Notes: generated from the sequence alone by a model not told the origin. A stretch of DNA of 35,242 bases from Bacillota bacterium (GCA_030530285.1 JAUMVD010000019.1:1-35242); one strand, 5' to 3'; shown: positions 23,121-30,167, counted from the first letter of the stretch. Program-made: numbers and translations.

Positions 23121-24524
23121 TTATCTATTGTATGTGCCGATTTCCGCTAACTCTGCAATACAATTATCCCATCCCTGGATCAGGCGGTCAATATCTTCAT
23201 CCGTCGTCACTGGTGATACGAGCATCATATTATGGAACGGCGTGATGATGATACCGCGGTTGTGCAGGTAAAGGTGTGTATAGTACATGAGATCCCAGTC
23301 GAAGTTGTTCTTTGCATCTGTTCCGTTGACTGGCATAGTCGGCATGAACTGAAGCTCGCATCTGGCGCCGGAACGCGTCAGGCTCCAAGGCACATTGTGC
23401 TTTGTCAGAACCGCTTCCAGACCTTTTGCCAGTCTGTCGAGACCTGCAAACATTCTCTCAAAAGCTTCCTCGGTTGCAACTTCCGCCAACTGTGTCCTCA
23501 TGCATGCGATAGCGAACTGATTAGCCGCCAGTGTTCCACCGATTCCCATAGGGTCGGAAACGCCGCCGTTACCATAAGTTTCTCCGATTTTATCTGTGAT
23601 TTCTTTCGTGAATCCATAGACGGAAATCGGAACACCGCCTGCGATGGACTTACCGAGCGTGACGAAATCCGGCTTGAGATTATGTGCTTTCGTGTATCCG
23701 CCGTACCCTTCCGAAAGAGTATGCGTCTCATCGATGATCATATAGGAACCGTATTTATCGCAAAGACTGCGTACACCATCGAGGTATCCTTCGTCAGGAA
23801 GAACCATTCCGCAGTTGGTCATAACAGGTTCCAGAAGAACCGCTGCAACATCCTCATGGGCCAGTTCTCTTTCCATCGCTTCCAGATCATTGAATTCAAC
23901 AACTCTCGTCAGCTGATCCTTCGGCAGACCAGGATTGGAATCAAAGTGTGAACGCAGACAGAGCTTGCCGTCATCACCGATGTGCGGCAGGGTTTCGTCA
24001 AGACTTCCGTGGTAACATTCCTGCATCACCAGAATCTTAGGACGACCGGTCAGCGTTCTTGCATTACGGATGACATATCTGTTCGCTTCTGTTGCTGTCA
24101 TCGCAACCTGCCAGGTCGGAAGACCGAATCTCTTGCTCAGCTCTTTACCGATTTCAAGTGAGTCCAACGTCGGCATCATCGTTGTGATTCCCTGATACGC
24201 CTTCTCTGCAATCGTCTTCGCTGTTGCATCCGGGGAGTGGCCAAACATGGCTCCGGTGTCGCCCAGACAGAAATCAATGTATTCATTTCCGTCGATGTCC
24301 CAGCACTTCTGATCCTTTGCTTTTTCCAGGAAAACAGGATGGTCCGTTCCCCAGTCAGCCATCCAAGGCATCGGAACGCCGTCCAGTAAGTTCTCGTGCG
24401 CTTTCTCAAAAGCCTCACGGCTCTTCGGTGTTCTCTCATTGAACAGCTTGTCTTCTCTTTCTCTCAGCTTCGCCAGTTCCTCTACTGTAACCAATCTGTA
24501 AGGGCTTTTCTTATCTGTAATCAT
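23121..24524 (-). CDS. Class-III PLP-dependent aminotransferase (glutamate-1-semialdehyde aminomutase-like)
   Basis: A 467-residue fold-type I aminotransferase. WDIDGNEYIDFCLGDTGAMFGHS near residue 75, the Asp265 that contacts the pyridine nitrogen in YMIIDETHT, and the Schiff-base Lys292 in FVTLGKSIAGGVPISVYG are present. N-terminal VPMPWMADWGTDHPVF is characteristic of a bacterial group annotated only as class III transaminase, distinct from HemL and ArgD. The ATG at 24524 has GGAGG upstream; a longer frame to 24629 lacks one and would run across the AraC promoter. It forms a two-gene unit with the SDR gene, opposite an AraC-type gene that probably controls it. Catabolism of an amino acid or amine is plausible. 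Confidence 0.88.
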   Translation of the reverse strand: MITDKKSPYRLVTVEELAKLREREDKLFNERTPKSREAFEKAHENLLDGVPMPWMADWGTDHPVFLEKAKDQKCWDIDGNEYIDFCLGDTGAMFGHSPDATAKTIAEKAYQGITTMMPTLDSLEIGKELSKRFGLPTWQVAMTATEANRYVIRNARTLTGRPKILVMQECYHGSLDETLPHIGDDGKLCLRSHFDSNPGLPKDQLTRVVEFNDLEAMERELAHEDVAAVLLEPVMTNCGMVLPDEGYLDGVRSLCDKYGSYMIIDETHTLSEGYGGYTKAHNLKPDFVTLGKSIAGGVPISVYGFTKEITDKIGETYGNGGVSDPMGIGGTLAANQFAIACMRTQLAEVATEEAFERMFAGLDRLAKGLEAVLTKHNVPWSLTRSGARCELQFMPTMPVNGTDAKNNFDWDLMYYTHLYLHNRGIIITPFHNMMLVSPVTTDEDIDRLIQGWDNCIAELAEIGTYNR

Positions 24525-24615
24525 TATTATTTTCCTCCTGTTATCATTCCGCATCGGGTTTGATGCCTTTGCATCTTCTTGTTTAAAGTATATTCCCCTA
24601 TTGCGCTCAAAAAAA

Positions 24616-24644
24616 TAGACAATTTTCATTTGTTTCGCTATAAT
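24616..24644 (+). promoter_or_regulatory. Promoter of the AraC-type regulator gene
   Basis: TAGACA (24616-24621) and a perfect TATAAT (24639-24644) are 17 bases apart, 36 bases before the GTG start at 24681. It lies in the divergent region shared with the aminotransferase gene, where the regulator would be expected to bind. Confidence 0.7.
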
Positions 24645-24680
24645 TATCTTAAATATAAACTATTTTTGAGGAGGAATGCC

Positions 24681-25640
24681 GTGTTTGCGAAAGAACAATC
24701 TGTTGCTTTTGAACATAATAGTCCCGTTGCCGTCACCCTGTACCGCGTCAGCCGTCAGATGCCGCATTATCATAGAAACGAACTGGAGATCATCATGTGC
24801 CTCCAAGGGACGGTCGAGGTTTACAGCATGCACGAAAAGCATGTGCTTCACGCCGGTGATATCAAGGAAGCGGATACCTACGACATCCATACGGTAACGG
24901 CAGATGCAGAAAACACCGACAATTTGGTTGTGTCATTTCATTTTGATTTGACGCATCCGCTTTTCGCGGGCAAAGGCTATGAACTTCTGTATTATATCTG
25001 CAGCAGTGATGGAATCGACAAGTCAAAGAAACCTGCCCTTGATAACCTTCGAAAAGTCCTCTGGGCACTGCTCTATGAGGAAGTTCACAGAACCACATAC
25101 ACTGCAGCTAGCAGTGAGGAGAGAATCAACAATCTCTCCGGAGAAGTACTGCGCATCTTGCGGAACAACTTCCAGTATTTCAATGACATCAATCTGGATG
25201 ACACTTACTCCAAAGACATGCAGGACCGGTTCGAACACATCATCGCTTACATGCTCGAAAACTATGCGGACAAAATCACCATGCGTGACATCTGTCAGAT
25301 GGAGCATCTGAATTACAATTATCTCTCACAGTTTTTCAAGACCACTTCCCTGAAGACCTTCCGCGCCTTTCTCCATGAAATCAGAGTCTACCATTCAGAA
25401 CATCTGCTTTTATGCAATCCGGAGCTGTCTGTTCCGGAAGTGGGATACGCCTGCGGATTTTCGGACCCGAAATTCTTTTATCGCGAATTCAAAAAGAAAC
25501 ATGGGCACACTCCGCATCAGCACCGCATCTGGTACCGCAACTACAACCGGCTCGTGTCGGATGATACCATTTATTCTCTTCAAGAAAAAAAGCAGGCGCT
25601 CTATGAGTGTATCGCCTGCTTCTATTCTGAAATGATATAA
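24681..25640 (+). CDS. AraC-family transcriptional regulator
   Basis: A 319-residue regulator, started at GTG 24681 because GAGGAGG lies 6 bases upstream and a promoter occupies the DNA further left, ruling out the longer frame. The N-terminal cupin (about residues 10-110) has the metal-site-like HYHRNELEIIMCLQGTVEV and HAGDI. The C-terminal AraC DNA-binding domain (about 190-290) has two helix-turn-helix units, MRDICQMEHLNYNYLSQFFK and VPEVGYACGFSDPKFFYREFK. It is divergent from the aminotransferase-SDR pair and likely senses their substrate. The 3' end of the gene contains a terminator for the opposite strand. Confidence 0.9.
   Translation: MFAKEQSVAFEHNSPVAVTLYRVSRQMPHYHRNELEIIMCLQGTVEVYSMHEKHVLHAGDIKEADTYDIHTVTADAENTDNLVVSFHFDLTHPLFAGKGYELLYYICSSDGIDKSKKPALDNLRKVLWALLYEEVHRTTYTAASSEERINNLSGEVLRILRNNFQYFNDINLDDTYSKDMQDRFEHIIAYMLENYADKITMRDICQMEHLNYNYLSQFFKTTSLKTFRAFLHEIRVYHSEHLLLCNPELSVPEVGYACGFSDPKFFYREFKKKHGHTPHQHRIWYRNYNRLVSDDTIYSLQEKKQALYECIACFYSEMI
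25585..25621 (-). terminator. Minus-strand terminator inside the araC-like 3' coding end
   Basis: Read on the minus strand, AAGCAGGCG and CGCCTGCTT (plus-strand 25613-25621 and 25590-25598) form a 9-bp stem with a 14-base loop, followed by a run of T (25585-25591 on plus). It would stop transcripts entering from the tRNA side before they reach antisense to the regulator. On the plus strand no T run follows. Confidence 0.6.
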
Positions 25641-25697
25641 ACTGAGATTGCTTTTTCTTGATGTTTAGCGGTAAAATTTCTGCGAAGGAGATTTTTC

Positions 25698-26108
25698 ATG
25701 GACATCAATCGAATTATCATATATATCATGCTCTTCTTTGTCCTGGTAGGCGCGGCGGATCAGATCACCGACTTCACACCACTTCCGAACATTATGCCTC
25801 TCGTAGAGGTCTTCGGGATCATCGGCAATGTCGCTGTGATTCTCGCCGACGCCTTCGTGTTGGTGGAAATCATCGCACTAATGGTTTCGCGGAGCAAAGA
25901 AAAAGAGGAACTGTACCCCGTCCTTTTGTTATGGTGGAGCATACGGGGCTTGCGCGTATTGCTTCGCAATCCGCCGTCCTGCGCGAGCCCTCCACGGCTC
26001 GCTTGGACAATCGGCTGCTCGAAAGCCCACCGGGCTTTCTCCCGACGCCGATTCCCTTTCGGGTTCTCGCCCTGTATGAGGTTTCAATATAAAACGAAGG
26101 ACAGGTAA
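25698..26108 (+). CDS. Small membrane protein with a tail read from a tRNA-derived repeat block
   Basis: A frame of 136 codons with AAGGAG 8 bases before the ATG. Residues 1-74 form a coherent small protein with two hydrophobic helices (IIYIMLFFVLVGAAD and VEVFGIIGNVAVILADAFVL) and a charged SRSKEKEEL end. From about residue 78 the frame runs through a copy of the tRNA-Ala 3' end and a structured non-coding block, giving an Arg/Pro/Ser-rich tail with no protein character. The original stop was probably lost when that block arrived. The family of the membrane part is unknown. A weak promoter (TTGCTT, 18 bases, TAAAAT at 25672-25677) lies just upstream. Confidence 0.55.
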   Translation: MDINRIIIYIMLFFVLVGAADQITDFTPLPNIMPLVEVFGIIGNVAVILADAFVLVEIIALMVSRSKEKEELYPVLLLWWSIRGLRVLLRNPPSCASPPRLAWTIGCSKAHRAFSRRRFPFGFSPCMRFQYKTKDR

Positions 26109-26144
26109 ACCTGTCCTCTGTTTTATGGTGGAGCATACGGGGCT
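25929..26144. repeat. 22-bp direct repeat of the tRNA-Ala 3' end bounding a structured block
   Basis: Bases 25929-25950 and 26123-26144 are identical (TTATGGTGGAGCATACGGGG plus CT). The right copy is the CCA end and T-arm of tRNA-Ala. Between them lie about 170 bases rich in perfect hairpins: ATTGC/GCAAT (25959-25970), GCGAGCC/GGCTCGC (25983-26002) and GAAAGCCC/GGGCTTTC (26021-26039), with AATCGGC/GCCGATT enclosing the last. This looks like a small tRNA-associated repeat element or integration scar. Confidence 0.65.
26093..26124 (-). terminator. Terminator of the tRNA-Thr/tRNA-Ala transcript
   Basis: An 8-bp stem (AGGACAGG at 26098-26105, CCTGTCCT at 26110-26117) with a 4-base loop. On the minus strand it is followed by TCGTTTTA, immediately downstream of tRNA-Ala. 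It may also work on the plus strand, where TCTGTTTTA follows. Confidence 0.65.
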
Positions 26145-26201
26145 CGAACCCGTGACCTCATGACTGCCAGTCATGCGCGCTCCCAGCTGCGCCAATGCCC
26201 C
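26126..26201 (-). tRNA. tRNA-Ala (GGC anticodon)
   Basis: A complete 76-base cloverleaf with encoded CCA. The acceptor GGGGCAT pairs with ATGCTCC (one G-T), the D arm is GCGC/GCGC, the anticodon arm CATGA/TCATG holds loop CTGGCAG (anticodon GGC, reading GCC), and the T arm is ACGGG/CCCGT around TTCGAGC. It follows tRNA-Thr directly on the minus strand. Confidence 0.95.
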
Positions 26202-26204
26202 AGA

Positions 26205-26280
26205 TGGAGCCACTGGCCGGGATCGAACCGGCCACCTGCACGTTACGAATGTGCTGCTCTGCCAGATGAGCTACAGTGGC
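26205..26280 (-). tRNA. tRNA-Thr (CGT anticodon)
   Basis: A 76-base cloverleaf with encoded CCA. The acceptor is GCCACTG/CAGTGGC with discriminator T, the D arm is GCTC/GAGC, and the anticodon arm GCACA/CGTGC carries loop TTCGTAA (anticodon CGT, reading ACG). The innermost stem pair (31-39) is an A-C mismatch. The T arm is GCCGG/CCGGC. It lies 16 bases after the stop of the membrane-protein gene on the same strand. Confidence 0.93.
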
Positions 26281-26296
26281 TCAAGAATAAAGTGAT

Positions 26297-27238
26297 TTAT
26301 TCTTCTTGAAGGTCTTCGATGAGACCGTCAATGTCATCATATTGCTGTGTCTCGCTGGAATTTGGTCCAACGTTAGGATTGCTCGATGTTCCCACAACGA
26401 AGAAATATACGATCGCCAGAACGATGAACAATGCGATAACAGCGGCGAATATCTTAAATCCTTTTTTGAGTTTTATTTTCTTTTCTTCAGGCGGGATGAA
26501 GTCGCTCTGCATGGTTCCGGCTTCGATTGCCTCAGCCGTCTCTGCCTGCTCGGCTTGCTCAATGAGCTGCTCTGCGTTATATTCATCCTCTGCAGCCGTT
26601 TCACCAGAAACAATCTCAGTTGTTTCTGTCTCGGAAGTTACCGCCTCAATTGCAGTATCAACTGCCGTGTCAACAGTAGCTGTCTCATCTGCTGCGCCTG
26701 CAACAGGGGCAGGAGTTTCATCCTGTGAAACAGACTGAACTGCTTCAGCGGTTCCTCCGGCAGCAGCTGCTGCCTTGGCTGCGATCTTCTCTCGTTCTTC
26801 TGGAGGAGCAAAGCTGCTCTTGAGGGCATCTTCGATGTCCGATGCTGAGAGCGTGTGCTGCGCTTCTTCGGCAGGCTCTGCAGCTGGCGTTTCTTCCGGC
26901 ACTTCAACCGGCTTAATCTCCGGTGCCGCAGGCTGCGCTGCTTCAGGCTTGATCTCCGGCGCTGCTTCCGCTTCTGCTGCAGCCTTCGACGCTTCCGCTG
27001 CCCGCTTAGCGTTCAGTTCGGCGATTCTGGAGAATAAAGTCTTGAGCTTTTGCGCGTCCTCCGCGTTATATGAGAGTTTCTGCCATTTGCCTTCGTACTT
27101 GAATAAATAGATCTGTTTCGCAGAGGAATGTTTGATCGCACTCATCCCGATGTACGGGAACTCTTTGTCATCTATGGTTACAGATTTCTTTGAAAACTGA
27201 ACATTTTGACCGTTTGCAATGTAATCTATAGTGTTCAT
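26297..27238 (-). CDS. Single-pass membrane protein with acidic Ala/Glu-rich linker
   Basis: A 313-residue protein without a recognised family. Residues 1-75 form a compact beta-rich domain (VQFSKKSVTIDDKEFPYIG, then IYLFKYEGKWQKLSY) that resembles a small PH-like or YcxB-like module. A long low-complexity Ala/Glu/Pro/Thr linker follows (about 80-255). One membrane helix (IFAAVIALFIVLAIVYFFVVG, about 262-283) comes next, then a short acidic tail ending DDIDGLIEDLQEE. With no signal peptide, the N-terminal domain should be cytoplasmic. GGAGG precedes the ATG. It is divergent from the DivIVA-like gene and is followed by two tRNA genes. Confidence 0.75.
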   Translation of the reverse strand: MNTIDYIANGQNVQFSKKSVTIDDKEFPYIGMSAIKHSSAKQIYLFKYEGKWQKLSYNAEDAQKLKTLFSRIAELNAKRAAEASKAAAEAEAAPEIKPEAAQPAAPEIKPVEVPEETPAAEPAEEAQHTLSASDIEDALKSSFAPPEEREKIAAKAAAAAGGTAEAVQSVSQDETPAPVAGAADETATVDTAVDTAIEAVTSETETTEIVSGETAAEDEYNAEQLIEQAEQAETAEAIEAGTMQSDFIPPEEKKIKLKKGFKIFAAVIALFIVLAIVYFFVVGTSSNPNVGPNSSETQQYDDIDGLIEDLQEE

Positions 27239-27268
27239 AGAACCTCCGCTTGAACCTTATTCCTTGTT

Positions 27269-27298
27269 ATCATAGCTCTAATTGGCATAAAAAGTCAA
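27269..27298 (-). promoter_or_regulatory. Promoter of the single-pass membrane protein gene (and tRNAs)
   Basis: On the minus strand, TTGACT (plus-strand 27293-27298) and TATGAT (27269-27274) are 18 bases apart, about 30 bases before the ATG at 27238. Both boxes are one mismatch from consensus. Confidence 0.65.
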
Positions 27299-27338
27299 CC
27301 TGAATTGACAAATTGATTCAAAATTTGGTAAAAATAGG

Positions 27339-27367
27339 GAGACAAGCCAAAAAGTTAATGTTATAAT
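27339..27367 (+). promoter_or_regulatory. Promoter of the DivIVA-like gene
   Basis: GAGACA (27339-27344) and a perfect TATAAT (27362-27367) are 17 bases apart, 59 bases before the ATG at 27427. The -35 box is weak (4 of 6). Confidence 0.55.
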
Positions 27368-27426
27368 AAGGCAGAGAATTATGTTTGTTCATTTGTTTTT
27401 GATGTTTTTGAGAAATAGAGGTTTTT

Positions 27427-28668
27427 ATGGATAAGAATGCACTTACAGAAAAGAGACGAGAAACTGTTATCGGGCTCCTGAAGGGAATGCAGATAAGGAA
27501 GGGCACGAGCGAAGGTTTTGACAAGGACGATGTTTACGGTTGCATCCAGCAGCTCTGCGATCTGTACGAAAAACACATCTCAGAACTGGAAAGAAGCTAT
27601 GAAACCGAGATCCACGATCTGAACAAGAGATATCAGAAGTATGATGAGAATAACGAGCTCTATGTAAGTCTGATAATGGAAGCCAAGAAGAGCAGCAATG
27701 AGATCATCAACCAGGCCAAGACAGAAGTCGACGAAATCCTGACCGCAGGTAAAGAAGAAATCGCCAAGCAGGAAGCGGAGATCAAACAGCTGCGTGAAAA
27801 CAACAAGAAAGAAGAACTCGAGATGGTCGAGAGCCTGAATGCCGCCAGAGATGTAATGGAAGCGGAGAAGGCTGCGATGAGAATGGACGTTGAAGCCGAG
27901 AGAGAAAAGCTCGACGCCAGAAAGATCAAGTATAAGCAGCAGATCAACGCCATGGACGAAGAGTTCGAGGAAATAAAGACAAACATTCTGAGAACAGCTG
28001 CCAAGCTGGACGGACTCAGATCACAGGTGGAAGAAGTCACACCGGAAGAAGTGAACTGGGATCTGGGAGACGAGAAGGAAGGCGCTGTTGAAGTAGAAAT
28101 ACCTGACGCTGATGTAGAAGTTGACGATGTGGTCGATATCGCAGCAGAAGCTCCTGCAGAGCCAGAAGCAGCGATAGAGGAACCTGCGGCAGAGCTGGAA
28201 GTCCCGGCAGCAGAACCTGAAGCACCGGCAGAACCTGAAGTACCTGCTGAGCCGGAAGTTCCTGCGGAACCGGAAATCCCGGTTGAACCGCTCTTTAAGC
28301 CGAGCGAAGAAATGAAGGGACTTGAGGGCATCTTCGATGAGCCGAAGGCCGATCTGGAAACAGCGGCAGCCGAAGAAGAACCGACCGTAGAAGAACTTCT
28401 GGATGACATTTCATTCGACGACCTTCTGGCGGAGGTAGAGGCAGAGATTCCGGAAGAAGCGCCGGCGCCTGCTGAAGCCGCTGCAGAAGAGGTTGCTGAA
28501 GCCACCGAAGTGATCGAAGAAGCAGCCGAAGAAAAGACCGAAGAAGTCAAGAAAGCGGCAGACGATCTGGTCGAAGAGATCAGCATCGACGACCTTATGG
28601 ATGTTAAGGAAACAGCCGAAGACGAGATTTCATTCGAGGGACTCGAAGCATTATTCAAAGACAAATAA
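27427..28668 (+). CDS. DivIVA-like coiled-coil protein with acidic repeat region
   Basis: A 413-residue cytoplasmic protein. The N-terminus (about 30-55, GFDKDDVYGCIQQLCDLYEK) resembles the DivIVA signature GYxxxEVDxFL. Residues about 50-200 are a long heptad-rich coiled coil. A Pro/Glu/Ala-rich segment (about 235-290) includes tandem PAEPEVPAEPE-type units. Three related acidic-hydrophobic motifs follow: DDISFDDL at 326, EEISIDDL at 383 and DEISFEGL at 399, near the C-terminus. DivIVA-type proteins mark curved or polar membrane and recruit division or envelope factors; that role is inferred. AGAGG precedes the ATG. The neighbour on the other strand has a similar acidic low-complexity composition. 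Confidence 0.72.
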   Translation: MDKNALTEKRRETVIGLLKGMQIRKGTSEGFDKDDVYGCIQQLCDLYEKHISELERSYETEIHDLNKRYQKYDENNELYVSLIMEAKKSSNEIINQAKTEVDEILTAGKEEIAKQEAEIKQLRENNKKEELEMVESLNAARDVMEAEKAAMRMDVEAEREKLDARKIKYKQQINAMDEEFEEIKTNILRTAAKLDGLRSQVEEVTPEEVNWDLGDEKEGAVEVEIPDADVEVDDVVDIAAEAPAEPEAAIEEPAAELEVPAAEPEAPAEPEVPAEPEVPAEPEIPVEPLFKPSEEMKGLEGIFDEPKADLETAAAEEEPTVEELLDDISFDDLLAEVEAEIPEEAPAPAEAAAEEVAEATEVIEEAAEEKTEEVKKAADDLVEEISIDDLMDVKETAEDEISFEGLEALFKDK

Positions 28669-28696
28669 ACGACATTCACATATTAAGACAAACAGG

Positions 28697-28722
28697 ATAC
28701 GCGACGCGTCAGTGTCGCGTAT
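28697..28722 (+). terminator. Hairpin between the DivIVA-like gene and xpt
   Basis: A perfect 9-bp stem (ATACGCGAC at 28697-28705, GTCGCGTAT at 28714-28722) with an 8-base loop, followed by ACTTTTATG. The short T run makes it a weak terminator at best; an mRNA-stabilising or processing hairpin is equally possible. It is not a purine riboswitch. Confidence 0.45.
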
Positions 28723-28744
28723 ACTTTTATGACAGGAGGCAGAA

Positions 28745-29329
28745 ATGAAATCGCTAAAAGAGAAAATCAGGCGGGAAGGATCTGTTATCGGAACGGAGAT
28801 CGTCAAAGTTGACGCATTTCTCAATCACCAGATCGATGTCGAATTTCTCGAGGAAATCGGACTGGAATTCAGCAAGAGATTCCAGGGCATCAAGGTAGAC
28901 AGAATCCTCACCGTCGAGGCCAGCGGCATCGCTATCGCATGTCTAACCGCTCCGTATTTCGGGTATCCTCCTGTGGTCTTCGCCAAGAAAGCGGCGCCAA
29001 GCACGATGAACGCCGGTTTCTATGAAGCGGAAGCCAAATCCTTCACCAAGGGCACGGTATCGACCCTTAAGATCTCAAAGGAATACATCAAAGAAGGTGA
29101 AAACGTCCTGATTCTGGACGATTTTCTCGCCAGCGGGCAGGCCTCGCTGGCCATGGCGGATATCGTCGAGCAGGCGGGTGCCAACGTGGCCGCCATCGGA
29201 GCCGTCATAGAGAAGGGATATCAGGGAGGCTCGGAGCTTTTGAGAAGCAAAGGCTACAGAGTCGAATCTCTGGCGGTCATCAACGAGATCTGCGACGGAC
29301 AGGTATACTTTGACGATAACAGAGGATGA
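28745..29329 (+). CDS. xpt: Xanthine phosphoribosyltransferase
   Basis: A 194-residue type I phosphoribosyltransferase converting xanthine and PRPP to XMP in purine salvage. Length and N-terminus (MKSLKEKIRREG, then VDAFLNHQID) match Xpt. TVEASGIAIA lies near residue 58, and the PRPP-binding VLILDDFLASGQA near 119. AGGAGG precedes the ATG. The 76-base leader is too short and lacks the conserved core for the purine riboswitch that controls xpt in Bacillus. The PHP gene starts one base after the stop, so the two are translationally coupled. Confidence 0.94.
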   Translation: MKSLKEKIRREGSVIGTEIVKVDAFLNHQIDVEFLEEIGLEFSKRFQGIKVDRILTVEASGIAIACLTAPYFGYPPVVFAKKAAPSTMNAGFYEAEAKSFTKGTVSTLKISKEYIKEGENVLILDDFLASGQASLAMADIVEQAGANVAAIGAVIEKGYQGGSELLRSKGYRVESLAVINEICDGQVYFDDNRG

Positions 29330-29330
29330 G

Positions 29331-30155
29331 ATGAACGATTTCAAGGTTGACTACCACATCCATACGACAGCATCAGACGGCAAGGCGCGGCCGACGGAGA
29401 TCGTCAAACAGGCCAAAGATCTGGATTACGACATCATCGCCATCACAGATCATGATAATGTTGACGGAATGCAGGAGGCGATGATCGCAGCAGAAGCGCT
29501 GGAGATCAGAGTCGTTCCGGGGGTCGAGATCGCCGTGGAGACAGATGAAGGCATAGGCCTGCACATGCTGGGATACTATATCGACATCCATAGCGAACAG
29601 CTGCGCAGCTTTCTGCGCGATCTGATCGAACGCAGAAAAAACTACAACAATCAGCTGTTCCGGACGTTGCAGAATATGGGATATGACATTTCTGAAAGCG
29701 ATGTCAGACCGGGCAAGAACAACTTTATCGGCAAGCCTCAGATCGCGGGCGCTTTGCTGCGAAAGGGATATATAACGGACGAGAGACAGGCCTACGGACC
29801 GGAGTTTTTGCGAAGTCCCCAGTGTCAGAAGATCCCCAGCCCCAAGCCCGCCGCGGCGGACGCCATCAGAGTGATCAAGGAAGCGGGCGGCACCGCGGTA
29901 CTCGCGCATCCGATACAGACCCGGGGAATAGGCCGGCCGGGCAGTGAAGAATTCTTTGCCAATATAGACAAGATCATCAAGCAGCTTAAGATACAGGGAC
30001 TGGGCGGACTGGAATGCTATCATCCCGATCAGAACGCGGAGGAATCCGGCAGATTCGTGGAGCTGGCGGAGAAATACCATCTCCACATTACCAGAGGATC
30101 AGACTTTCACGGCAGTGACCTCGCCGAGGCCGATGAGACTGCCGAATACAGATAA
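29331..30155 (+). CDS. PHP-domain phosphoesterase
   Basis: A 274-residue metal-dependent phosphoesterase. The four PHP motifs are visible: HIH at residues 9-11 (DYHIHTTASDG), Asp40-His41 in AITDHDN, VVPGVEIAVET with a metal Glu, and the late AHPIQT and RGSDFHGSD. This is the YciV/TrpH-like group, whose characterised members remove phosphate from nucleoside 3',5'-bisphosphates or trim short RNA. The start at 29331 (AGAGGATGAG upstream) replaces a longer frame that overlaps xpt. Position between xpt and cysS suggests nucleotide housekeeping. Confidence 0.86.
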   Translation: MNDFKVDYHIHTTASDGKARPTEIVKQAKDLDYDIIAITDHDNVDGMQEAMIAAEALEIRVVPGVEIAVETDEGIGLHMLGYYIDIHSEQLRSFLRDLIERRKNYNNQLFRTLQNMGYDISESDVRPGKNNFIGKPQIAGALLRKGYITDERQAYGPEFLRSPQCQKIPSPKPAAADAIRVIKEAGGTAVLAHPIQTRGIGRPGSEEFFANIDKIIKQLKIQGLGGLECYHPDQNAEESGRFVELAEKYHLHITRGSDFHGSDLAEADETAEYR

Positions 30156-30167
30156 ATGGAGGGAACA

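Noticed and set aside
25658..26092. An alternative plus-strand frame overlapping the small membrane protein
   Set aside because: Weaker start context and no hydrophobic or conserved pattern compared with the frame starting at 25698.
25929..26213. A minus-strand frame of 94 codons across tRNA-Ala
   Set aside because: It is a translation of the tRNA and its repeat block; such frames are a frequent annotation artefact.
28140..28300. Tandem repeat of possible mobile or CRISPR type
   Set aside because: The repeats are Pro/Glu/Ala codons within a coding frame and vary at third positions. No CRISPR array was seen anywhere in the window.
27660..28679. A 339-codon minus-strand frame, very Ser-rich
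   Set aside because: It is the shadow of the DivIVA-like gene's Glu/Ala codons; no ribosome binding site and no protein-like composition.
28669..28744. Purine riboswitch before xpt
   Set aside because: The leader is too short and lacks the conserved three-way junction core; only a simple hairpin is present.
30120..30167. T-box leader before cysS
   Set aside because: Only 12 bases separate the PHP stop from the cysS start; there is no space for a T-box.
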